A stretch of DNA of 64,000 nucleotides from contig CM060732.1 of NCBI GenBank assembly GCA_030704615.1, positions 5,888,001-5,952,000 of the forward strand. The letters are read 5' to 3'. The notes beneath the pieces were generated by a model. The model had not been told where the DNA came from and searched no databases. It saw only the letters and a program-made list of their open reading frames with translations. This stretch comes from Takakia lepidozioides. Its lineage: Eukaryota > Streptophyta > Takakiopsida > Takakiales > Takakiaceae. The position numbers and the translations under genes were made by a program. Positions within the stretch are counted from its first letter, which is position 1, and the number at the start of each line of letters is the position of its first letter. Shown in pieces: positions 1 to 10,223 of the stretch.

Positions 1-1060
1 GGAATCTGGCAAGCGCAAAGCATTGGGTCTCACTAAATTTTTCCACTGCAGAGGGATCAACTCTGAAGTGAAAAAAGTCATGCTGTGCCGCGTTATTAGG
101 CCTGCCTTGGAGTACGCATCTGCAGTGTGGGTTGATAACTCCAACCAGGCTAAGTCTCTAGAATCTATTCAAGTGGGGGTGCTCAAGGAGTGATGTCAAC
201 ATGCTCCAAAACAGCTAATGTGGTTGTTCGGAGTGAGTTTGGCATCCCTCCCTTAAGCTCCCGATGAGATGAATTGTCAGCTGCAACGTATGACTAATAA
301 CAGATATCCTAAGTTAATTGACTCTATATCTTGGAAGCAGGATTGCCCTGTCAAACAGGCTAAGTTCCTGGCCGAAGAGGGTAGAAGAGATTCTCAAGGA
401 TTTGAATCTACCTCCACAAGTCTTGACCCTGCTGGATAAAACTGACTTAGAGGCTGTAGTGTCCAAAGCCATGTCTGTTGCCAGGAAATTGCCTGATAAA
501 AATGAAGTTAGGCAGAAAACTTCCCTGAACTTGTTTCCAGTCTGTGACATGGGGGAGGCCATCATGGATGACCTCATTACCCACTATCAGCACTAGAGTG
601 AAATTTAAACTCAGGGCGGGAAGCCTACCTTTGAACAGCAAACAGAATCAGAGAGGAAGATTACAAATGCCCGTTGTGTGGGCAACCTGAAGACAATGTT
701 CATTTTCTGATTCATTCTCCTGGGTACCCTCACCAGAGAGACGCCCTCTTCAAATCCATCAAGGGATTTGTGCTTGTACCTCTTTTTACCAATTTTGAAA
801 ATCTCGAGGCTGAGCGAAAAGCCCAGGCCCTGTTGGGGCCTAGTTGTTGGGCAAATCACACACAGCAGATTGATGCTTGTGTAAAGGGATTTCTAGAGTA
901 TATCTGGAAAACTCGGATCAATTGTCTGTTCCAAGGTAAGTCATACTACTGGCATCAGCCCCTGAAGAAGGTATTTTCTGACCCTTTGTGTTCTACTCAA
1001 ACTGGGCGCGGGGTCAATGGCCACATGGCTACGGCAAACAACGTCTTACGAGTACATTCT
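1..1060 (+). mobile_element. LINE 3' fragment (non-LTR retrotransposon), copy 1
   Basis: Translation of 1-193 gives the RT thumb-side segment with [14 protein letters not shown], nearly identical to the minus-strand copy at 9556-10089. It continues in shifted frames through 318-596 (DLEAVVSKAMSVARKL) and a C-terminal zinc motif (C-P-L-C ... H-F-L-I-H) near 665-720, which is typical of the end of LINE ORF2. The last 75 bases (about 995-1060) are the family's 3' tail, found again at 3301, 3730 and 8500-8790. Several frameshifts and a stop at 193 show it is dead. It lies in the intron preceding the first visible exon of the DUF676 gene, in the same orientation. The 5' part lies outside the window. 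Confidence 0.85.
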
Positions 1061-1158
1061 TTCTACTGTGATTTCAAAAGTTGGAGTTATTTTGGTTTAG
1101 TTACAGGGTTATTATGTGATGAAATTGGTCATGAAACTGTTCCATTGGATTGCCCCAG

Positions 1159-4100
1159 CTACCATTTCTGTTGGGAGTGCCAGTACTAGAGAAGTTGGCT
1201 GCACCAGTGGCGCCACTTGTGGTAGGACGGACAGGACGGCAGCTTTTCCTGACAGATGGAAAGCCCAGCGAACCCCCTCTACTCCTGCGCATGGCCTCTG
1301 ACTGTGCAGAGAGTCCCTTCATGTATGTATGTATATTCTCACCTCTTATGGGCTGTTGTAGTTCCTGTATTGGATGACCGAAATTGTGAATATCTCAACC
1401 TGGAATGGGTTTGTTTGTCAGCTTGAAGGTTATGTACTTTTGAGTTTTACTGACATGTGGTGAGGACTTGAATAATGCAATTGCACTCAAATCGAATCAG
1501 TTGACAGTTATTTTCCCATTCTGTAAACAACAAGCTGCTTTGAACCTGAATTCACAGTTTCTGTTGAAACTAACAGAGTTGCATACAGAATGTATGTACA
1601 ACCCTCCGCTAAGCACTTTCTGCAAGAAGATAGATCTTTTTATCACAGTCTTCCTTTGCTTGTGACGAGTTGTTTTGTCTGGTTCCCTGTAGATGGCTTG
1701 TAATTACTGCCAGCAAGCACATTTTAGGACTTTGATTTGTTGTCTGGTGCAGATCTGCACTTCGAGCTTTCAAGTCAAGGGTTGCCTATGCCAATGTCAG
1801 CTATGACCGTATCCTCTATGAACATTGAAAGTGGACCCAGGTTCGATGATGGGTGAAAAGTATGGGAAAACAGGTATTTCTGTTAAGCTGAAGTTTGGCA
1901 GGCAGATTTAAGAGGTCGGTATGTCCAAATGGACAACCCACGCTCTTACAGCCACCTGAACATCAGATATGGATGCATGCATTAATTAAGAAATATTAGC
2001 CTGCCTGGGTGGACTGTGTGCACTAGCTGGTTATGTCTTTGGGTGGGTTTATTTGTTGTGGATGGATCACTTTTTTGTGAAGAATGGTGGACGTGTGTAA
2101 ATTAGAGTCTACAAGCTCCAAGTTTTTCGTGCCTATCCATTTTTTGTCACAAGACCCTGGCTAGGAAATCTAGCTGACAGTACAATGGCCACTATATCTG
2201 ACCCACACATGTTAAAGCAATTAAAGATGATACCCTCTGCCATAACCAACAGGTTCATGTTCACCCATCTCTTTATGCATAGAGGCTGAGAAAGGGATTT
2301 ATCCTTGAGGTTTTGGGCTACAGATATGGTGGGCTGGCGTACATCTTCAATTCGAAGAGAGAGTGAGCTGTCAAAGGTATGACCTACCTTTACCACCATG
2401 AAGTTCCTATAAAAGGGAACAAGCTAATGCTGTAGCTTCTTGTTCTTTTGCCACTGGGACACAACTTTTGGAGCTTCATGATTTGGAGTTTGATTCAAAG
2501 TTGCGGGTGGGAATGCAACTTGTGTTACCAACCAACATTCTTTATATGTTCATTTATTATGATTCTTATCTTCAAGTGATACATAGCCTGCACAGGTGAC
2601 AGCAATTGAGTTACAAGGACGAGTATTGATTTTAGAACTTCCATTGACATTGTACTAGGAAGCACAATGTTGTACCGAGCACCACACTAGCCTCATGCCT
2701 AAACACAAATATAACACAGGCAGCACATGGGCTGTGATGCACTTCCAGAAACACCTAGGGACCAGCCAGATAAAGAGCTCGACCCTACAATATGGAGAAG
2801 TATGAGGAAACAGATGTTCAGACCATGACAGTTGGCCATGTAAAAATACAAAGCTGGGAGCAATGAGGTGTGCAGTCATGGCAGACAGAGATAACAGATT
2901 TAGACTTGTAGAATATGAATTCTTACTGTGGTGTATGGTTTGAATTGTTTGCAGCCGCCACGCAACTCATTGGATGGGTACAAGCATGTTGTGAATGTGG
3001 TCTATTGTCCAGCTGTTGAGAGCAATGCACCTGCTTTCCAGCAGGAGACTGCCAAAGCAAAAGCTGCCGCTCAAATTGCTCCCAGCAGCAAGAAAGCTCT
3101 GGAGTATCATGATATACTTGAAGGCATGTGCTGGGCTCCCTTTGGACATTTTGGAATGAATTTAGTTGTTCACCCCAAAATTATCATCTTTACCTGTTCA
3201 CTGGGTGAGAGGTGCTGTTAGGTTGGCCCTTTTTCTAGACGCTGTGGAATTGACTGTACTTGCACACACCTGCAATCTCTCTCTCTCTCTCTCTCTCAGG
3301 TTCCGCTCAAACTGAGCGCGGGGTCAATGGCCACAAGGCTGCGGCAAACAACGTCTTATGAGTACATTCTCTCTCTCTCTGCCCTGTTCACTGGAAATGA
3401 TCAGTGAGTGCATTCTCTTTTCCCTCTCCCAATCTTTGTCATAGGCTTCCAGCTTGAGGCATTTTGTCTCAGGTCGACACTTGAAAATGTCTTTCATTCT
3501 TCTCTTTCTCTTTCTCTCTCTCTCACACACAATCTTGAGGCTGAGCCTTCAGCCCTGGCCCTCTTGGGTTCTAATTACTGGGCAGCTCACACACAGCAAG
3601 TTGATGCTTGTGTGAAGGGCTTTCTAGAGGGTTAAACCCTTACTAATTGTCTATATCAAGGTAAGTCACACTACGAGAGTGAGCCCCTCACAAAGGTTGT
3701 TTCTATTCCCTTTTGTTCTGCCCAAACTGGGCGCAGGGTGTATGGCCACAAGGCTACAGCAAGCACCGGCTTGAGATTACTTTCTCTCCCTCACACACAC
3801 GACAGCAAGCTTGCATTGCATTTGCACTTACGCTGGTGGAGGGATGGTTTTGAACAGAGGAAATGATACGAGGATTGCAGCAGGTGAGTTGGCGCAAAGT
3901 CGATGTGAGCTTCCATTCAGCTCTATGGCCATATCTGGCTCACAATCACATACATGTAAGTCATCTCCGTTTACTTTCTTCCCCGGGTGAAGATTTGTTG
4001 GAGTATTCTGCAGGGTTTTCTGAGAAAAGTACACCTATGAAGATCTTGTGATATCAACAAAGACACAGATATCTTGTGCACATCATACAAGACACTATCA

Positions 4101-4307
4101 AGACCATGATGCCAATAGTTCAGCCTAACGGTAGCTGATTGGATGGGCTTTGAACTCCAATAATGTGAAGATTCTGAACTGGTTTGCTTGTCTGACTGGC
4201 AGGTCAAGCAAGAGTGGATGCATTATGAGGGAGCAGGGGTGGTTGCCCATGTTGTGGACATGTTCAAGCAACAAGAGCATTGTGTCTTCTTGGAGGCAAG
4301 CCTGTAA
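1159..4307 (+). CDS. DUF676-type serine esterase/lipase-like protein, 3' six exons
   Basis: Exons are 1159-1322, 1753-1808, 2324-2376, 2955-3123, 3858-3955 and 4203-4307 (stop TAA 4305-4307). They join without a phase break into 214 residues. All boundaries are GT-AG except the fourth intron, which is GC-AG. The peptides match the C-terminal half of the plant putative serine-esterase family (DUF676, alpha/beta hydrolase): VPVLEKLAAPVAPLV, RVAYANVSYDHMVGWRTSSI, then EEEMIRGLQQVSWRKVDVSF, and a last exon with GAGVVAHVVDMFKQQE. The GHSxGG nucleophile elbow expected upstream is outside the window, so the gene is 5' incomplete here. In this family the protein is thought to be a lipid or ester hydrolase; substrate cannot be read from sequence. 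Introns hold LINE fragments. No frameshift or stop was seen in any exon, so it is probably functional. The exon calls are mine from splice motifs and family memory. Confidence 0.88.
3274..3298. repeat. (TC)n microsatellite
   Basis: An almost pure TC run directly abuts the LINE tail that starts at 3301; more CT repeat follows the tail at 3367-3380, so the tail sits inside a TC tract. Confidence 0.9.
3301..3369 (+). mobile_element. LINE tail only (extreme 5' truncation)
   Basis: About 69 bases match the family 3' tail (GCGCGGGGTCAATGGCC ... GAGTACATTCT). TC repeats border it on both sides. It resembles the tails at 995-1060 and 8500-8790. Confidence 0.8.
3531..3790 (+). mobile_element. LINE 3' fragment
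   Basis: It begins within the sequence coding LEAEPSALALLGSNYWA, equivalent to 805-860 of the first LINE copy, and ends in a diverged tail (GGCGCAGGGTGTATGGCC). It follows a (TC)n/(CA)n tract at 3500-3530. An internal deletion removes the stretch after FLEG. Confidence 0.8.
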
Positions 4308-5590
4308 GTACTGGTGATGAAAGCTTTCCTTTACAGGTTTCTCACTGTCCAATGAAGATATGTTTGGGGAATCGGCTCTGTACTTTACGGGCCAATCAAA
4401 CTAGGCCACTTTGGACTTGACTGAGAATTGCTTTACACTCTTAGTTAATATTCCGATTTGAGACGTTTAGCAAGCTGTAGTTTGGCCTTTCTCTGAATCG
4501 TCAATTATTCTTTGAAAAAGGGGATCCAAGGTCTAAGTCCTACCGCGACATCGTTTCTTGGAGCCCCTGATCTTGGAGCACTCGAGATATTTAAAAAGAT
4601 AACTTCAAATCACTTGAAGATCAAACTTTTTACTCTCTTTGAGACTCCTCAAAAGCCTCTGCAAGCGCCATTGGTGCATAGTTCACTCCTGTTTTCTGCA
4701 GGCTCGTTTTGTCCCTGCCCGAAAACGGCAATCTAACGGCGCGGGGTCCAAAAAAGGAGCGCAGCTTGCTCCACGGTTGGCTCAGCCCGGTAGAATTGCT
4801 GCCGGCCCCACCTTATTTCTGCCTCCCGCCCAGCACTTTTGCCAATCATACTGGACCCGCCAACCACTTTACATTAAATTTGTGAGTTAATGATGTCAAC
4901 GGGCAAGGCACCAGGATCTACCTTTTGTGGATGTGAATTAATGGAAGTGGGTCCCGAAGGTAAAGTGAGGGGATTAAGGAAAAGCACACCTGGGAATTTG
5001 AAGCGCCCTGAAATATTAAAAGCTCTGCTCCCTAGAATTTTTCAAAGTGCAAATTTAGCGTTGACTTGCCTACGTGATAGGCCAAATGAGGAAAATAACA
5101 TCTAGGGCTCAGATTTTATCAAAATGCCAAATTGTTTTGGACAAAGCACTCTGTAATGTTAGTGTGTACTTACAAGAGGAATTAGAAATATCATGTCATG
5201 GCTGTACTTGGGTAAGAAGCCAAACCATGAAAATTTAACCCCCCCAGTTTCACATACAAAGCACCCCCCTTAATTTTTGGCAGATTCACCTGAAATTTGG
5301 TGTGAGGGTTTGGGATGCAGCACTACATTAGAGTATGGCTGGGATTCTCCCTGCAAAATTTTGCAACATAGATTTTTTGCTTTGGTCAAAGGTGAAGTTT
5401 GCCTTGGCACCCCTTGCCCCACCTCCCTTGCACCTTTCTTAGGCTCTGGACCCTATGTTCTGCTCTTTCTTGTTCTATTTCTAGGTAGCTGGCAGATCGC
5501 GCCTCCCAGAGTTGCTGGTTCCTTTAGCTAGTGGCCCTTAAGGCACCTCCCCTCTCTAGATGATTTGGTCATGAAGCTGTCTTTTTGGGT
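4308..5590. other. Downstream/intergenic stretch, no gene seen
   Basis: This holds the 3' flank of the DUF676 gene, then GC-rich sequence with short open frames on the plus strand (4512-4890, 5277-5531) that show no recognisable domain and no convincing splice sites. Confidence 0.5.
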
Positions 5591-5720
5591 CAGCCTCCAT
5601 GGCACTCGTTGTAGAGGTTATTTTTTCTTCTTGTACTTCTTGAACCTTCGGTTATGCCTTTTAACTTCAATAAAATATCCAGGGCCTCAGTCCCCCGTTC
5701 TGTAAAAAATTTAAAAAAAA
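5591..5720 (+). mobile_element. Retroposon-like 3' end with AATAAA and A-rich tail
   Basis: The sequence ends with CAATAAAATATCCAGGGCC, a short stretch, then runs of A (5704-5720). A second similar 3' end (ATCCAGGGCTCTGTCCCC then poly-A) lies at 5960-6003, so both are probably tails of one retroposon family. No coding part was recognised. Confidence 0.4.
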
Positions 5721-5819
5721 ATTGTTTTTTTTTTCATTATGCAGAAAATGCACCTTGTTCAAATGTTATAATCTCCCAAATAGAAAGGTGATTCGCTCCA
5801 GGAATATTGCTTTCCAGGA

Positions 5820-6004
5820 TCAGGCTCTCAGCTTAGCTTGCTAATCGATATTGTTCAACGGGGTATCCGTCGCGGTTCGCCGTGTGTTTGGGCCTTATGG
5901 CGGCCTTGTGCCAACAGGGGTTTTAATTTTTTTCCCCAAATTAATCCAAACAAATTAATCCAGGGCTCTGTCCCCTGTTTAAACCCCCCCAAAAAAAAAA
6001 AAAA
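5820..6004 (+). mobile_element. Second retroposon-like 3' end with poly-A
   Basis: The motif ATCCAGGGCTCTGTCCCC is followed by C7 and a 13-14 base A run, similar to the end at 5670-5720. Clear target duplications were not found. Confidence 0.35.
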
Positions 6005-7055
6005 GTGGAATCTCCCCTAATTTGGGGTGCTTGTGCATCTGGCAGGTACTTCCTACTGTTCATCCACGTGGATGAAAGGGAAAGGGAGTAAGGCAGCTAC
6101 AGGCTGACGTGTGAGAGTGGGTCCGGTTTTGTCCCAAAATCCTAAAAGAGGTCTGATGGCTTAGGGGTTAACTTACCTAGACGCCACTATTTCGGTTTTG
6201 GGGTTACTTGTAAAGAGACCCTTACTGAAGACCTCTTTCTGCAACCATGAGAAACTTTGCAGGGTTCACATAGAAGCTCGATGAGCATTGATTCCGCAGT
6301 ACTACATTTACATTGGAGCTATCAGTGAGACCTGTCAGCTGTTTTTTGAAGTCTTTATGTGCTCCTACCCGTTAATGTTCATCGCCAAGGCACTCTTGTC
6401 AAGATATCTCCCAGTCCTCCGTATCTGTAAAGGAAAGGCCAAGCAAATATAGAGGGTGGCAAGGTTTCCAAGAGGCCATGTAAGCTTAAAACAATGTCCT
6501 CCATTGTAGTCATGATTGTGGCCATCTACCTACCAAGTAAGGTTACCTAGACAAGGAGATTAATTTTTTTTAAGACACCCCAACATCTCAACTGCCAAAG
6601 GATGAATTCAGCTCAATGTGTTAGAAGTTCATTTACATTGATTACAACACTACAAATGACCTATTTCGCATGTCAACAGCTGCAAGAGTAGAACACAACA
6701 AACTGAACACCCTTGGGAGCATCGCCACCAACATCCACCCATGCAGTACACCAGTAAACCAAAAAGATAATATTTTTAAATGGGTTTGTAGTACAATTAC
6801 CCAGTATGTTGGCAAGAATATCTGTTGGTCTGTGTCCGACACCACCCTTTTCTCAAGGTATTGTGGAGGGCAAGCCGGGATCCCCGAGCAGCACTATGCT
6901 TTTCTAACTACCACTCTTCCATGGCTACACTATTTAAACATTTGGACAGTGACCAACCCCTGTGCCCACAGCAAAGAACCACACAAAGCCCAAAAAAAGG
7001 CAGTGATAAGAGCAGAGGTTGTCTCCAACATGCTCAATAGCTCATTGTACATCAA
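6005..7055. other. Intergenic region between convergent genes
   Basis: The short open frames here (for example 6670-7059) have no recognisable domain. The stretch next to 7055 is presumably the 3' UTR of the minus-strand RTE1-family gene, but I saw no clear polyadenylation signal. Confidence 0.5.
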
Positions 7056-10000
7056 CTAACACTCAATAATGCCTCCCAGGCAGTACGTGCCCACCAAAAA
7101 CCAACCAACAAGTAAAATGGAGAAGACAGCCCAACCTATTAGAAACGGCCACCCTGCCACCACCACTCCTACAGTTGTGACCAGAACAAAGGGTGCATAT
7201 GCACGCAGAAACCCCCGGACATTAACAAAATTCCCCCTCACAAGTACCAGAAGAAGTATGCTGACGAGATTCCATTGGACCGAACCCTGATATGCCACTC
7301 TATTGAGGCAATTTGCCACAAAGGAGTGGCAGTTACAAGTGAAAATGTTGTACGTCTTGTGCTGGAAATTCTGCATTGAACTTTGCAGCCCATCGTCCCA
7401 GGAAATGGCAGTCCCCCTTTCTCCATGTATGAAGCCGTCCTTACATGTATGCGCTGATAGGTGAGGTGGGAAACAGCACTGCCATCCAAGTATCTCTATG
7501 TTCATTAAAATTCCCTCTCCCTTGACAGTCTCTCCCGCCTTTCATTCAAAAGTGGAACTTACACTGCAACTGTAGGTTACGTACATGCGATGGATCATGT
7601 TCAAACTCAGCATTGTTAAGCACACCATTCTATGTATGTAGTCATCCGTCCCCATAGCTCTGAAAGACATCCATTAATGTAGTGGTAAGATAAGGCCAGG
7701 TCACCTGGTTGGGATTGAGGCGGACATATTTAGCAGCAGCCCCAAATAGGAAGTTGTCAATGTTCACAAAGTAGGGTCCTGCAAAGTCCAGGATGACCCC
7801 ATCTTCTCTACAGATGCCCACGTGGCCTACAAAGGGGGCCAACCATGCCACCACCGGCAGCGGTGTCCACACAAGACAAAATGGAAACCGTGCCTTGTTA
7901 ATGTCTATGGGAGGCAACTCAGGGGCTGCCTTTCTCAGCACCTGCAACCCAGTCTAACCAGCTATGAGTCAGCTCAGGCACCGGTGCACCTCCTTTCTTC
8001 TTTATTGACAAACCTAGGAATTTAAAAAAAAATAGTACAAGAACATCCACTAGCTATATTTTAACCAGCACAAGTAAGTGCAAAAACGCAGTTGCATTGA
8101 AATTGCATCTGAAAACAGTTAGTATCCTTGGAGCAGTGTAACCTGTAGATCACCCACCCACACACAATCCAGTGCTCTTTGAATCAATCCTTTTATACAA
8201 TAAGGTGCCTATTGTGTAGTGATTGTACCTCTTTCTCATGATTGACTACACTGGCCTCCTCATCGCTGACTGCTGAAATTGTCATTCCACGGATTGGTTG
8301 TGGCCGCAAAAACCCCAAACCTCCCCGGCCATATGTATCTTTTTCATCCAGAATTGATGCTGAACACCATTCAAACAAGTAAAACTCAAGTCATAAATAC
8401 AAACACCAGGCCAGACTGCAACCAACATATTACCTTTTTTCTTGGGAGTAGGCAGAGAGCATGAGAAAAAGACCAGCGGGGTGGGGCTGCAGAGGATGTA
8501 CTCATAAGACGTTGTTTGCCGTAGCCTTGTGGCCATAGACCCTGCACCCAGTTTGGGGAACAAAAGGGAACAGAAACTACCTTTGTGAGGGGCTCACTCC
8601 GGAGTCCGGTAGTGCGACTTACTGGGGTCGCAGAGAGACAGAGAATGTACTCATAAGAAGTTGTTTGCCATAGCCTTGTGGCCATAGACCCTGCGCCCAG
8701 ATTGGGCGGAACAGATTGTACTCATAAGACGTTGTTTGCCGTAGCCTTGTGGCCATTGACCCCGCGCCCAGTTTGAGCGGGAACAAAAGGGACAGAACCT
8801 ACCTCTGTCAGGGGCTGACGTTGGTAGTAAGACTTACCTCCATATAAAGAATTAATCCGGGTTTTCCAGATATCCTCTAGAAATCCCTTCACACAAGCAT
8901 CAATCTGCTGTGTGTGATTTGCCCAAAAACTAGGCCTCAGGAGGGCTGGGCTTTTGGCTCAGCCTCGAGACTTTCAAAGTTGGTAAACAGGGGTACAGGC
9001 ACAATTCCCTTAATAGATTTGAAGAGAGCATCTCTTTGGTGAGAGAACCCCGGACAGTGTATCAGAAAATGAATACTGTCTTCAGATTGCCCACACAACG
9101 GGCAATTGCACTCTCCCTTTCCTCTCTGCTTCTGTTTGCTGTTCAAAGGTAGGCTTCCTGCCCTGAGTTTAAATTTCAGTCTAGTGCCGAGAGTGGGTAG
9201 ACCCTTGAGGTCATCCAAGATGTCCTCCCCCATGTCACAGACTGGAAACAAGTTCAGGGAAGTTTTCTGCCTAACTTCATTTTCATCAGACATGGCTGAG
9301 GACACTACAGCCTCTCTAAGTCAGATTTATCCAGCAGGGTCAAGACTTGCGGATCCAGGTCCAGGTCCTGAGGATCTCTTCTACTCTCTTCTGCCAGGAC
9401 TTAGCTTGTTTGACAGGGCGGTCCTGTTTCCAAGATATAGAGTCGATTAACTTAGGATATCTGGTGTTGGGCATATGTTGCAGCTGACCCCACCATCTGA
9501 CCTTGAATTCATCTCGTCGGGAGCTTAAGGACGGAATGCCAAACTCCCCGAACAGCTACATTGGCTGTTTGGAGCATGCTGACATACACTCCTTAAGCAC
9601 CCCCACTTGAATGGATTCTAGAGACTTAGCCTGGTTGGAGTTATCAACCCATATAGCAGATCCGTACTCCAAGGCAGGTCTAATAACGCGACAAAGCATG
9701 GTTTTCTTAACCTCAGAGTTGACCCCTCTGCAGTGGAAAAATTTAGTGAGCCCTAGAGCTTTGCCCTTGCCAGTTTGAACAACTTTCCGGATATGTGCAT
9801 CCCAATTACAATTGGAGGAGAACTCAACGCCCAGGTAAGTGTAGGAAGGGAGGACCGGGATCTCTTGGCTACCCCACTGCCACTTAAGATCACTTCCTCT
9901 CTCTCCTCTGTCGTTGAATGCTACCACTGCACATTTGCTGACATTAGCCTCTAGCCCCCAAAGATCAAAGTATCTCTTCGCGCAATCAATCAACTCCTGG

Positions 10001-10184
10001 AGATTGGTTGGAGTCTCCCCTATGCCTGCGAAGTCATCCGCAAACATAAGGGCTGGTTGGGCGGAACAGAGAGAAAGAGAGACACCCAAGAAACCAACAA
10101 GGTGACCTTACATTCATTCTGTTGCGGCGTGACGATGCGCAGATATTGGCTTGAAACTGAAGTAGAATAAGAGGAGAAATCCAT
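7056..10184 (-). CDS. RTH: RTE1/RTH-family membrane protein (DUF778, TMEM222-related)
   Basis: Four coding exons on the minus strand: 10184-10112, 8359-8229, 7941-7705 and 7478-7056 (stop TAG). Phases fit at every junction and give 287 residues. Exon 3 encodes [20 protein letters not shown] and [20 protein letters not shown]; exon 4 encodes [34 protein letters not shown] and [15 protein letters not shown], then two hydrophobic C-terminal segments. These are hallmark blocks of the RTE1/RTH family. In land plants RTE1 sits in Golgi/ER and promotes ethylene-receptor ETR1 function; RTH is its paralogue. Whether this protein acts in ethylene signalling is unknown. The N-terminal ~70 residues (exons 1-2: [28 protein letters not shown]) are not conserved in my memory and rest on splice phase alone. 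An in-frame TAG upstream supports the ATG at 10184. Intron 1 contains a LINE. Confidence 0.88.
8490..8790 (-). repeat. Three tandem LINE tails
   Basis: The tail block (CGGCAAACAACGTCTTATGA and its preceding GGTC(A/T)ATGGCCACAAGG) occurs three times, at about 8790-8723, 8712-8640 and 8600-8500. The last unit is preceded by about 60 bases of additional 3' sequence (AGTGAGCCCCTCACAAAGG). Confidence 0.85.
8490..10068 (-). mobile_element. LINE 3' half, intronic copy in the RTH gene
   Basis: ORF segment 10089-9556 encodes the end of a LINE reverse transcriptase: [13 protein letters not shown] (FADD catalytic box at about 10050-10036), [19 protein letters not shown] and [20 protein letters not shown]. 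After a break, 9305-8937 carries [19 protein letters not shown] and the C-terminal zinc motif CNCPLCGQ-(x)-HFLIHC. The insertion starts just upstream of FADD next to a GAGAAAGAGAG tract, so it is 5'-truncated. It is sense with the host gene and lies wholly in intron 1. A frameshift near 9556-9300 makes it inactive. The 3' end bears a tandem tail (see 8490-8790). Confidence 0.88.
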
Positions 10185-10223
10185 GGGCACCAAGCTGCAT
10201 CCAATAAATGCCACCACCTAATC
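10185..10223 (-). promoter_or_regulatory. 5' UTR exon segment with overlapping upstream ORF
   Basis: A strong acceptor (CCTTTTTGCAG, AG at 10225-10224) opens this exon, implying a 5' UTR intron upstream. An upstream ATG, out of frame, starts a 28-codon ORF ([20 protein letters not shown]...) that overlaps the main start. This could lower translation of the RTE1-family protein. The promoter itself was not located. Confidence 0.45.

Larger units (their letters stand above)
3124..3857 (+). other. GC-AG intron of the DUF676 gene containing two LINE fragments
   Basis: Exon 4 ends GAAG followed by GCATGT, a good match to the GC-donor consensus, and the next exon begins after TTTTGAACAG. Joining there makes the codons Glu-Glu-Glu-Met-Ile-Arg, as expected for the family; no GT donor nearby keeps the frame. 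The intron carries a LINE tail (3301-3369), TC repeats and a longer LINE 3' fragment (3531-3790). Confidence 0.7.

Noticed and set aside
9106-9450. 114-codon plus-strand ORF
   Set aside because: Antisense to the LINE C-terminal region.
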